Shown here: positions 1 to 5,015 of the stretch, piece after piece
Numbering within the stretch: position 1 is the stretch's first letter
Layout: each line of letters starts with the position of its first letter
Assembly: GCA_020059765.1 (NCBI GenBank)
Contig: JAGVBM010000371.1
Coordinates: 1 to 5,015 of the forward strand
Length of the DNA stretch: 5,015 nucleotides
Reading direction: 5' to 3'
Origin: Bacillota bacterium
Lineage (GTDB): Bacteria > Bacillota > Bacilli > Tumebacillales > Effusibacillaceae
Made by a program: the position numbers and the translations under genes
Notes under the pieces: generated by a model
The model's database searches: none
What the model was told of the DNA's origin: nothing
What the model saw: only the letters and a program-made list of their open reading frames with translations

Positions 1-1
1 A

Positions 2-1021
2 GGACGTTTTCTCGGGGATCCCTTCGTTGCGGCCAAATGTCCGAGTTGCAAAACGATGCATCCGGAGACGAGGATTGAAGGAATTGGTTCGCAAGCCATC
101 CGCTGCGCAGTCTGCGGGGCGGATGTCACGCCGTTTGTGTTCACCAACGGATATACAATGGGTTTTGATGCCAATCGCACGATGGGAGTGACGCTTCCGC
201 AGGAAACAGCGGAACAGATTGCGCGAGACGGCAAAACCTACATGGCGACGCCAGGAAATTCCTGCCAGAATCCGATTGTCACCTTTGCGCCGCATGATAT
301 TGTGGGTGCTGTGGCTCGGGTCAGGCCGTTTTTGGGACAGTTGGGCACAACGCCTCCCCGAGCTTTTCCGGATTCTCACAATGCGGGTGATTTTGGCGCT
401 TTCCTGATCGGCGCACCGCATGAATACGCCTTGACGGAGGAACAACTGGCGGATCGGACTGACGGGCATATGGATATTAGCCGTGTCCGGGAAGGTGCCG
501 TTCTGATTTGTCCGGTCAAGGTAATGGGAGGCGGAGTCTATCTGGGAGACATGCACGCCATGCAGGGCGATGGGGAAATCGCCGGTCACACGACCGACGT
601 TTCCGGAATTGTAACGCTGCAAGTGCATGTGATCAAAGGATTGAACATTGACGGACCGATCTTGTTGCCGGTCAAAGAGGATTTGCCGTATCTGGCGCGT
701 CCGTTTTCGCCGGAAGAAAAGGTACAGGCGGTGGCAGCAGCCCGCAGTTGGGGGTTGGAACAGATCGAGGACACACTGCCGGTGTCGTTTGTCGGAACCG
801 GCAAGGATTTAAACCTCGCTACGACAAACGGTTTGCAGCGTGCGGCCGATTTCCTCGGGATGACGGTGCCTGAAGTGATGAACCGCGCCACGATCACCGG
901 CGCAATTGAGATTGGCCGTCATCCGGGAGTCGTGACGGTGACATTCTTGGCACCCCTTGCGAAATTGGAACAAACGGAGATTGCAAAGTTGGCAGGAGTA
1001 CAGTACGGAACCACTGCCTGA
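2..1021 (+). CDS. Acetamidase/formamidase family protein (5' end outside the window)
   Basis: Members of this family (FmdA/AmdA) hydrolyse formamide or short aliphatic amides to ammonia and the carboxylate in the cytoplasm. The frame is open to the left edge, so the ATG at 56 is internal. The codons before it encode part of a conserved-looking motif. Visible landmarks are a CPSC pair (38-49) and a CAVC pair (104-115), 18 residues apart, which look like a zinc ribbon. Next comes a DGHMDI block (461-478) followed by a beta-rich segment with CPVKVMGG, and then the family signature GDMHAMQGDGE (545-577), whose Asp, His and Glu belong to the metal/active-site region. The C-terminal part is alpha/beta and ends at TGA 1019-1021. 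About 339 residues are visible. Family members are roughly 300-400 long, so only a modest N-terminal piece should be missing. Whether the substrate is formamide, acetamide or another amide cannot be read from the sequence. A terminator follows 32 bp downstream. Confidence 0.83.
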   Translation, partial: GRFLGDPFVAAKCPSCKTMHPETRIEGIGSQAIRCAVCGADVTPFVFTNGYTMGFDANRTMGVTLPQETAEQIARDGKTYMATPGNSCQNPIVTFAPHDIVGAVARVRPFLGQLGTTPPRAFPDSHNAGDFGAFLIGAPHEYALTEEQLADRTDGHMDISRVREGAVLICPVKVMGGGVYLGDMHAMQGDGEIAGHTTDVSGIVTLQVHVIKGLNIDGPILLPVKEDLPYLARPFSPEEKVQAVAAARSWGLEQIEDTLPVSFVGTGKDLNLATTNGLQRAADFLGMTVPEVMNRATITGAIEIGRHPGVVTVTFLAPLAKLEQTEIAKLAGVQYGTTA

Positions 1022-1053
1022 CAGAAATCGAATCCATAAGCTCTTTCCAGCGG

Positions 1054-1083
1054 CACCCTGCAGCGATTCGCAGGGTGTTTTTT
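1054..1083 (+). terminator. Intrinsic terminator of the amidase gene
   Basis: A perfect 8-bp GC-rich stem (CACCCTGC at 1054-1061, GCAGGGTG at 1070-1077) with an 8-nt loop is followed at once by six T residues (1078-1083). It lies 32 bp after the amidase stop codon and separates that gene from the phosphatase. The end of its T-tract overlaps the first hexamer of the putative Pho box downstream. Confidence 0.9.
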
Positions 1084-1125
1084 AACGCAATCTTTAAGAA
1101 AGGTTTACAATTTCACCGCTATAAT
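1082..1125 (+). promoter_or_regulatory. Candidate PhoP-type promoter of the phosphatase gene
   Basis: A perfect TATAAT (-10) lies at 1120-1125, but no acceptable -35 hexamer sits 16-18 bp upstream, as is usual for activator-dependent promoters. Instead three hexamers, TTAACG (1082-1087), TTTAAG (1093-1098) and TTTACA (1104-1109), start exactly 11 bp apart. Bacillus PhoP recognises direct TT(A/C/T)A(C/T)A-like repeats with about 5-bp spacers placed upstream of the -10 element, which matches this layout. Only the third hexamer is a full match and no fourth is seen. The assignment rests on spacing, position and the phosphatase gene downstream. An alternative weak promoter is TTTCAC (1111-1116) with TATATT (1133-1138). 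Confidence 0.5.
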
Positions 1126-1185
1126 AGTTTCGTATATTGCGAAGTTTGTAATGATACCAATTATCGATTTGGAGAGGGGATCATC

Positions 1186-3078
1186 ATGAGCGAGGAAACG
1201 AAAGATGTGCAAAACGTGAACGCGGCCCGCCGGGTATTTCTCAAATCGCTGCTTGCCGGATCCGCATTGATCGTCTTGGAAAGCTTCAACAAGAACACGA
1301 TTGTCAGCGCTTTGGCAGCGACTTCCAATCAAAACGCAAATTTCCCCAAGTTCAGCGCAGTCTATTCTCCCGGAATGGGGTATCCGCAATCGGTTGTATC
1401 CGGTGACCCGACGGATAGCGGGGCCATTTTGTGGACAAGGGTGGACCCGTCGATTGCAGCTGGGATCAGCGGCACGCAGTACGATCCGGGTCTGGTGAAG
1501 TGGATGCAGCAACCTTCTTCGCAAGTCAATCCGTCTGTGAAAGACGCGATTGAAGCAGGGCAATTTGTCATGTTTGAAGTCAGCGAGACGGAAGATTTCA
1601 GCAATCCGGTGTTGAGCGGTTTTGCACCGATCTGGAAAGATTTTGACAATATTGTCAAGGTGGATGTCGACGGTTTCCTGCAGCCGCGGACACAGTACGC
1701 TTACCGATTTATTACAAAATCCGGCTATGTGAGCAAGACCGGACGTTTCAAGACCCTGCCTGCCGCCGGTGCGGACACGACCAATGTGAAATTTGCCTAT
1801 GTCAGCTGTGATGATTATACCAACGGGTATTACAACGCATTGCGTTTTCTCGCCAACGAAGATCTGGATTTCGTGGTGCACCTCGGAGATTATGTGTATG
1901 AATCGGTGGGCGATCCCAACTACCAGAACCCGCTGCCGGACCGGCAGATCAGTTTGCCGAGCAATCAATCGAAGGCATTCACCATCGACGATTACAGAAC
2001 TATTTACCGTACCTATCGCTCGGACGCGGATCTGCAAAAAATGCATGAAACTCATGCGATGATTGCGATCTGGGACGACCACGAATTTGCCAATGATTGT
2101 TATTATCCGGCGATTGCTCCGGATGACAGTCCGAATTCTTCACCTTCCCGCCGCTTGACTGCAAACCAGGTATGGTTCGAATACATGCCGGCTCGCGTGA
2201 CATTTGATGCAAGCAAGGGGTTTGAAGACTCGATCCAAATCTATCGAAATGTCAAAATCGGCAATTTGGTCGAATTGATCATGACCGACGAACGATTGTA
2301 CCGCAGTTCCCATCCCTGCGGAGAAGGCTTGGTCGATGAGCGGTACTTCACATCGGGCTGCGACAAGATGAACGATCCCATGCAAACCATGTTGGGAACC
2401 GGCGAAAGCAGCCAGAAAGAGTGGTTCTTGAGTACGCTGAAAAGTTCAACCGCCGTATGGAAAATTTGGGGGAATGAAGTGCAATACGCGCCGCTGATGC
2501 TGCTCGGCAAATATTTGAACCTCGATGCATGGGACGGTTTTGCATGGGAACGGCAATCGATCACAAACGAACTGAAAACGGCCGGTGTACGCAACTTGAT
2601 TGCGATTACAGGTGATCTGCATACGTTTGAAGCCAACCTGATCAAGTCGGATTATCAAAACGATGCGGATTCGGAAGCAGTCGGAGTCGAATTCATGGTG
2701 GGTTCCGTCACGTCGTCCAATCTGAAAGAGATGCTCGTGCAAGCGGTCAGCGGCCGCCTGTCCAACTCCGATCCGATCCCTTCTTCCATCATGAAAAAAA
2801 TCACGGGCCAATTGTTGGGACCGTTCACGGTATTGACAGATGCCGCGATTAACACGGTGATCGATCAGCTGTCCAATGTGGTGTTGATGGAAAACCCGTG
2901 GATCAAGCTGTTCAACAGTTCCACCCATGGTTACAGCATTTTTGAACTGACCAAAAACAAAGCGACTTGGACTGCTTATACGGTAAGTACGATCAAATCG
3001 AAACAAGCGAGCAAATCCCTGCTCTGGCAGTGTGAAGTGCCGCGGGACGAAGCGGCGATCAACATTATCAAAGGGTAG
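1186..3078 (+). CDS. phoD: Tat-exported alkaline phosphatase D-like protein
   Basis: PhoD-family metallophosphoesterase, predicted to be exported and to release phosphate from organic phosphodiesters or monoesters outside the membrane. The start is ATG 1186: GGAGAGGGGA (1171-1180) is a good ribosome binding site, and the longer open frame upstream runs back into a terminator. In the 630-residue product, residues 14-20 are ARRVFLK, a twin-arginine motif. A hydrophobic stretch follows (21-31), then a likely AxA cleavage site (A42-L43-A44). The PhoD N-terminal domain contains VSGDP (71-75) and LWTR (82-85). Catalytic-core motifs are SCDDY (207-211, Cys being an iron ligand in Bacillus PhoD), HLGDYVYE (232-239), WDDHE with N303 (296-303), TDER (367-370), GDLHTF (476-481) and EFMVGSVTS (502-510). 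All expected blocks are present and in order. Residues about 511-580 form a helical stretch that may be longer than usual. C378 and C392 could form a disulfide. No tatA/tatC genes are adjacent. The family is clear; substrate and exact orthology to phoD are less certain. Confidence 0.88.
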   Translation: MSEETKDVQNVNAARRVFLKSLLAGSALIVLESFNKNTIVSALAATSNQNANFPKFSAVYSPGMGYPQSVVSGDPTDSGAILWTRVDPSIAAGISGTQYDPGLVKWMQQPSSQVNPSVKDAIEAGQFVMFEVSETEDFSNPVLSGFAPIWKDFDNIVKVDVDGFLQPRTQYAYRFITKSGYVSKTGRFKTLPAAGADTTNVKFAYVSCDDYTNGYYNALRFLANEDLDFVVHLGDYVYESVGDPNYQNPLPDRQISLPSNQSKAFTIDDYRTIYRTYRSDADLQKMHETHAMIAIWDDHEFANDCYYPAIAPDDSPNSSPSRRLTANQVWFEYMPARVTFDASKGFEDSIQIYRNVKIGNLVELIMTDERLYRSSHPCGEGLVDERYFTSGCDKMNDPMQTMLGTGESSQKEWFLSTLKSSTAVWKIWGNEVQYAPLMLLGKYLNLDAWDGFAWERQSITNELKTAGVRNLIAITGDLHTFEANLIKSDYQNDADSEAVGVEFMVGSVTSSNLKEMLVQAVSGRLSNSDPIPSSIMKKITGQLLGPFTVLTDAAINTVIDQLSNVVLMENPWIKLFNSSTHGYSIFELTKNKATWTAYTVSTIKSKQASKSLLWQCEVPRDEAAINIIKG

Positions 3079-3195
3079 TCCGACTGTCGCGGAGGCGATT
3101 CGCCGGGGAATGATCGTGTGACAAAAGCAGTGCGGTGCACAGAGGAGAGGGAAACGTCAGGGACTGAAGCCTATTTGTTGCAAAAAATATGGATT
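3079..3195. other. Intergenic stretch after the phosphatase gene, no gene found
   Basis: This is the first part of the 322-bp gap between the phosphatase gene and hutH. It holds a short imperfect hairpin (GGCGA/TCGCC around 3092-3102) without a T-tract, so no convincing terminator for the phosphatase gene is visible. A purine-rich AGAGGAGAGGG (near 3140-3150) resembles a ribosome binding site, but no start codon lies at a usable distance. The sequence becomes AT-rich from about 3172, leading into the putative hutH promoter. Confidence 0.6.
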
Positions 3196-3229
3196 TTGAC
3201 TTTGATTCAAAGTATGATGAAATTATAGA
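3196..3229 (+). promoter_or_regulatory. Candidate hutH promoter
   Basis: This is the only clearly AT-rich island in the gap. Two -35-like hexamers overlap, TTGACT (3196-3201) and TTGATT (3202-3207). The second lies 16 bp from TATAGA (3224-3229), a plausible -10. TATGAT (3213-3218) also resembles a -10, but at a wrong distance from either. The exact start point is therefore unclear. A transcript from here would have a leader of roughly 165 nt before hutH, and would pass through the hairpin at 3327-3370. Confidence 0.42.
3199..3213. promoter_or_regulatory. Perfect 15-bp palindrome, operator-like
   Basis: ACTTTGATTCAAAGT reads the same on both strands except for the central base (7-bp arms, 1-nt centre). 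It overlaps the putative -35 elements, where a dimeric repressor would block RNA polymerase. The size and symmetry suit a MarR- or TetR-type regulator, but I do not recognise a specific consensus. With a 1-nt centre it would be a poor RNA hairpin, so a DNA-binding role is more likely. Confidence 0.5.
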
Positions 3230-3257
3230 TTGCACGAAACCATAAGGCGGGATGCGA

Positions 3258-3407
3258 ATGATCAGGCAAAGACGGCTGACATCAGCCGCTTCACAAGACA
3301 TCCAGCACATGACAAATGCAAAAACAGGGCTGCATGGAAGGTTCAACCTTCTGTGCAGCCCTTTTCTTTTGCTAAAGCGGGAAAGGGGTAGATCACTGCC
3401 ATGGTAA
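3258..3407 (+). CDS. Possible 49-residue leader peptide overlapping hutH
   Basis: A short open frame starts at ATG 3258, 7 nt after AAGGCGG (3244-3250), a near-consensus ribosome binding site. An in-frame ATG at 3252 is too close to that site. It runs through both hairpins of the leader and stops at TAA 3405-3407, overlapping the hutH ATG (3401) by 7 nt. The predicted peptide is basic at its start (MIRQRR), has a hydrophobic patch near the middle of its C-terminal half (FLLL), contains two His residues and matches nothing I recognise. An open frame of this length can easily arise by chance here, so only the ribosome site and the overlap with hutH argue for translation. If it is translated, ribosomes would disrupt the terminator hairpin and could couple to hutH. 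Confidence 0.25.
   Translation: MIRQRRLTSAASQDIQHMTNAKTGLHGRFNLLCSPFLLLKRERGRSLPW
3273..3288 (+). promoter_or_regulatory. Small hairpin in the hutH leader
   Basis: CGGCTGA (3273-3279) and TCAGCCG (3282-3288) are perfect inverted repeats, which in RNA gives a 6-bp stem with an ACAU loop. No T-tract follows, so it is not a terminator. Its arms carry GGCTG and CAGCC, which also occur in the arms of the downstream terminator hairpin. Limited 5-bp alternative pairing between the two hairpins is therefore possible. Confidence 0.45.
3327..3370 (+). terminator. Strong intrinsic terminator (possible attenuator) before hutH
   Basis: GGGCTGCA (3327-3334) pairs with TGCAGCCC (3354-3361), two G-U pairs continue the helix, and GAAGGTT (3337-3343) pairs with AACCTTC (3345-3351). 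The result is a nearly continuous hairpin with a tiny loop, followed by TTTTCTTTT (3362-3370). The A-rich sequence on its left side could let it work on the other strand as well. It ends 30 bp before the hutH ATG, which leaves no room for a promoter between them. hutH expression must therefore read through it. It may act as a regulated attenuator, or it may simply insulate against transcription from the phosphatase gene while allowing some read-through. Confidence 0.88.
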
Positions 3408-4915
3408 CATTAGACGGTTCTTCGCTGCAGATTGAGGACGTGATCCGTGTCGCGTGCAAAGGAAAACAGGTGAGAATCGCAGAGGCAGCATGGGAACGGG
3501 TGACCCAATGCCGACAGCGTGTGGAGCAGATGGTGAGCGGCAACGAAACGGTATACGGAGTGACAACCGGCTTCGGCAAATTTGCCGATGTCAGAATTCC
3601 AGCCAAGGATGTCGCCTCCCTGCAAACCAATCTGATTCGCAGCCACGCCTGCGGAGTCGGACCTATTTTGCCGGAAGAAACGGTGCGCGCGATGATGCTG
3701 CTGCGCGCCAACGCCCTTGCCAAAGGCTATTCCGGCATCACACCCGCTGTTTTGCAATTGCTGGTCGATTGTCTCAATCAGGGTGTGCATCCGTTGGTTC
3801 CTTCCCAAGGATCGCTTGGCGCAAGCGGGGATTTGGCGCCATTGTCCCATTTGGCGCTGGTGCTGATCGGAGAAGGAGAGGCGTTTCGCAAAGGAAAGAG
3901 ACTCTCGGCCAGGAAAGCGCTGGCAGAAGCCGGACTGCAGTCGATCACACTGCAGGCCAAAGAGGGCTTGGCGCTGATCAACGGTACACAGACGATGACT
4001 GCGATTGGGGTGTTGGCCTATGGAAAGGCAAAACGGTTGACGCAGTTGGCCGATGTGATTGCCGCCTTGACGGTGGAGGCATTACGAGGGATTGTCGACG
4101 CATATGATGAAGCGGTGCAGCAAGTTCGTCCGTATGCGGAGCAAATCGAGGTTGGGGTCAACTTGCGCAGTTTGCTGCAAGGTTCCGAATTGACGACCCG
4201 ACAGGGGGAGTTGCGGGTGCAGGACGCCTATTCCCTGCGCTGCATTCCGCAGGTGCACGGGGCAATCCGGCAGGTGCTCCGTTATGTGGAAGACAAGTTG
4301 GCGATCGAAATGAATGCGGCCACGGACAATCCGCTGATTTTCCTGGAGGACGGAAGGGTGATCTCGGGCGGCAATTTTCATGGACAGCCGATTGCCTTTG
4401 CCATGGATTTTATGAAAATCGGCCTCAGCGAACTGGCAAACATCTCGGAGCGAAGACTGGAACGGCTGGTGAACAGCCAGTTGTCGGAAGGGCTGCCGCC
4501 CTTTCTGTCACGCCATCCGGGCCTTGCTTCCGGCATGATGATCGCGCAATACGCGGCGGCATCCCTCGTATCGGAAAACAAAGTGTTGGCCCATCCGGCC
4601 AGTGTCGACTCGATCCCCTCTTCCGCCAACCAGGAGGACCATGTCAGCATGGGAACGATTGCCGCCCGGCACGCGGAACAAGTGGTGAAAAATACGGCCC
4701 GCGTGCTGGCGATTGAATTGATCGGGGCAGCGGAAGCGGCGGAACACCGCGGGCCGCAGCGGCTGGCCCCAGCGACTCGCGCGCTGTACGACGCATTGCG
4801 GGAAAAGGTGAAACCGTTGACTGAGGATCGGTCGCTGCACGGGGAAATTGAACAAGTCGCCGAACTGTTGTTGGAAGGAACTTGGTTGGAACGGGTGGAA
4901 TCGGCGATAACGTGA
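3401..4915 (+). CDS. hutH: Histidine ammonia-lyase (histidase)
   Basis: Cytoplasmic enzyme for the first step of histidine degradation, the non-oxidative removal of ammonia from L-histidine to give trans-urocanate. The 504-residue product has the full length typical of the family. The Ala141-Ser142-Gly143 triplet inside GSLGASGDLAPLSH is the site that cyclises into the MIO electrophilic cofactor. Other active-site elements are present: Y52 in YGVTTGFG, H82 in SHACGVG, N194 in LINGTQ, Q274/Y277/R280 in the QDAYSLRC block, F326 in GGNFHGQP and E412 in NQEDHVSMG. The start MVTLDGSS matches the Bacillus-type HutH N-terminus. A ribosome site AAAGGGG (3382-3388) lies 12 nt upstream. The His-specific motifs separate it from phenylalanine or tyrosine ammonia-lyases. 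A terminator-like hairpin and a palindrome-bearing promoter upstream suggest controlled expression. The gene is followed after 84 bp by another start codon with no terminator between, consistent with a hut operon. No frameshift or missing residue is seen. Confidence 0.98.
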   Translation: MVTLDGSSLQIEDVIRVACKGKQVRIAEAAWERVTQCRQRVEQMVSGNETVYGVTTGFGKFADVRIPAKDVASLQTNLIRSHACGVGPILPEETVRAMMLLRANALAKGYSGITPAVLQLLVDCLNQGVHPLVPSQGSLGASGDLAPLSHLALVLIGEGEAFRKGKRLSARKALAEAGLQSITLQAKEGLALINGTQTMTAIGVLAYGKAKRLTQLADVIAALTVEALRGIVDAYDEAVQQVRPYAEQIEVGVNLRSLLQGSELTTRQGELRVQDAYSLRCIPQVHGAIRQVLRYVEDKLAIEMNAATDNPLIFLEDGRVISGGNFHGQPIAFAMDFMKIGLSELANISERRLERLVNSQLSEGLPPFLSRHPGLASGMMIAQYAAASLVSENKVLAHPASVDSIPSSANQEDHVSMGTIAARHAEQVVKNTARVLAIELIGAAEAAEHRGPQRLAPATRALYDALREKVKPLTEDRSLHGEIEQVAELLLEGTWLERVESAIT

Positions 4916-4984
4916 CATGACAATGTGAAACGGTGACATGACAGAGTGACAGGGCAAGTTGACATTGCAAAGTGAGATTCGAGA
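4912..4984. repeat. Degenerate 13-bp direct repeats between hutH and the next gene
   Basis: Units begin at 4912 (GTGACATGACAAT), 4925 (a shortened 8-bp unit GTGAAACG), 4933 (GTGACATGACAGA), 4946 (GTGACAGGGCAAG), 4959 (TTGACATTGCAAA) and 4972 (GTGAGATTCGAGA). Apart from the short second unit the period is exactly 13 bp, and the units decay towards the right. TGACA occurs six times between 4913 and 4964. The first unit contains the hutH stop codon. The cluster fills almost the whole intergenic gap up to the ribosome binding site of the next gene. Its function is unknown: it could be a protein-binding array, an RNA feature or a decaying microsatellite-like duplication. Confidence 0.6.
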
Positions 4985-4999
4985 TGAGGAGGAATCGCC

Positions 5000-5015
5000 A
5001 TGAATCAAGGAACTC
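5000..5015 (+). CDS. Start of the gene downstream of hutH (cut by the window edge)
   Basis: The ATG at 5000 is preceded by GAGGAGGAA (4986-4994), a near-perfect ribosome binding site with 5-nt spacing. Only five codons (MNQGT) are visible, so the product cannot be recognised. Its position 84 bp after hutH, on the same strand and without a terminator, makes another hut gene (hutU, hutI or hutG) the most likely identity. That is inference from context only. Confidence 0.65.

Noticed and set aside
56..58. ATG as start of the amidase gene
   Set aside because: The frame is open upstream to the window edge and encodes the first CxxC pair of a paired cysteine motif, so the true start is outside the window.
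1075..1185. Longer N-terminus for the phosphatase
   Set aside because: It would begin inside a terminator hairpin and cover the promoter region. The ATG at 1186 has a clear ribosome site and gives a proper Tat signal peptide.
1105..2082. Long minus-strand open frame (325 codons) opposite the phosphatase gene
   Set aside because: It lies antisense to a conserved coding sequence, its translation shows no recognisable domain, and it reads as a shadow of codon bias.
3230..3370. T-box or known riboswitch upstream of hutH
   Set aside because: The T-box core sequence (AGGGTGGNACCGCG-like) is absent and I recognise no riboswitch aptamer.
3258..3370. HutP-binding NAG triplet arrays
   Set aside because: Individual AAG/CAG triplets occur, but not three in succession with 4-nt linkers.
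3454..4107. Plus-strand 217-codon frame within hutH
   Set aside because: It lies in another frame of a clearly conserved hutH and gives an Arg/Gly-rich low-complexity product.
4912..4984. CRISPR array
   Set aside because: The repeats are 13 bp, degenerate and contiguous with no unique spacers.
4959..4987. Promoter with TTGACA -35 before the last gene
   Set aside because: TTGACA is part of the repeat family and no -10-like hexamer lies at 16-18 bp.
4378..5008. Minus-strand open frames over the hutH 3' end and the repeats
   Set aside because: They are antisense shadows. Their repetitive Cys/His/Val/Ser N-termini just translate the 13-bp repeats.

Overview
The window looks like chromosome from a Gram-positive, endospore-former-type bacterium (Bacillota, Bacillales or Alicyclobacillaceae-like) of moderate G+C. 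The reasons are strong purine-rich Shine-Dalgarno sites, U-tailed intrinsic terminators, a HutH whose start and active-site blocks follow the Bacillus pattern, and a Tat-exported PhoD-type phosphatase. The genus cannot be fixed from the sequence. All real genes are on the plus strand and their composition is uniform. I see no mobile element, CRISPR array, tRNA or rRNA.

Layout. (1) 2-1021: 3' part of an acetamidase/formamidase-family gene that runs off the left edge, with a four-cysteine zinc-ribbon-like segment at the visible start. It is closed by an intrinsic terminator (1054-1083). (2) 1082-1125: a promoter with three TTnA-type hexamers in 11-bp phase upstream of a perfect TATAAT, the architecture of a PhoP-activated (phosphate starvation) promoter. 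It precedes a 630-residue alkaline phosphatase D-like protein (1186-3078) with a twin-arginine signal peptide. (3) 3079-3400: a 322-bp control region with an AT-rich promoter carrying a perfect 15-bp palindrome, a small hairpin, a possible 49-codon leader ORF, and a very strong terminator-like hairpin that ends only about 30 bp before hutH. (4) 3401-4915: complete hutH, histidine ammonia-lyase. (5) 4912-4984: a cluster of degenerate 13-bp direct repeats. (6) 5000-5015: the first codons of the next gene, with an excellent ribosome binding site, probably the next gene of a hut operon.

How the genes work together. The phosphatase and the amidase/hut genes are probably separate nutrient-scavenging units. 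HutH starts histidine breakdown. In the Bacillus-type Hut pathway HutG releases formamide, which a formamidase could turn into ammonia and formate, so the first gene may be functionally linked to hut although it is transcribed separately. The most interesting part is the non-coding control DNA around hutH: a probable conditional terminator upstream and the 13-bp repeats downstream. No wholly new multi-gene system is visible.
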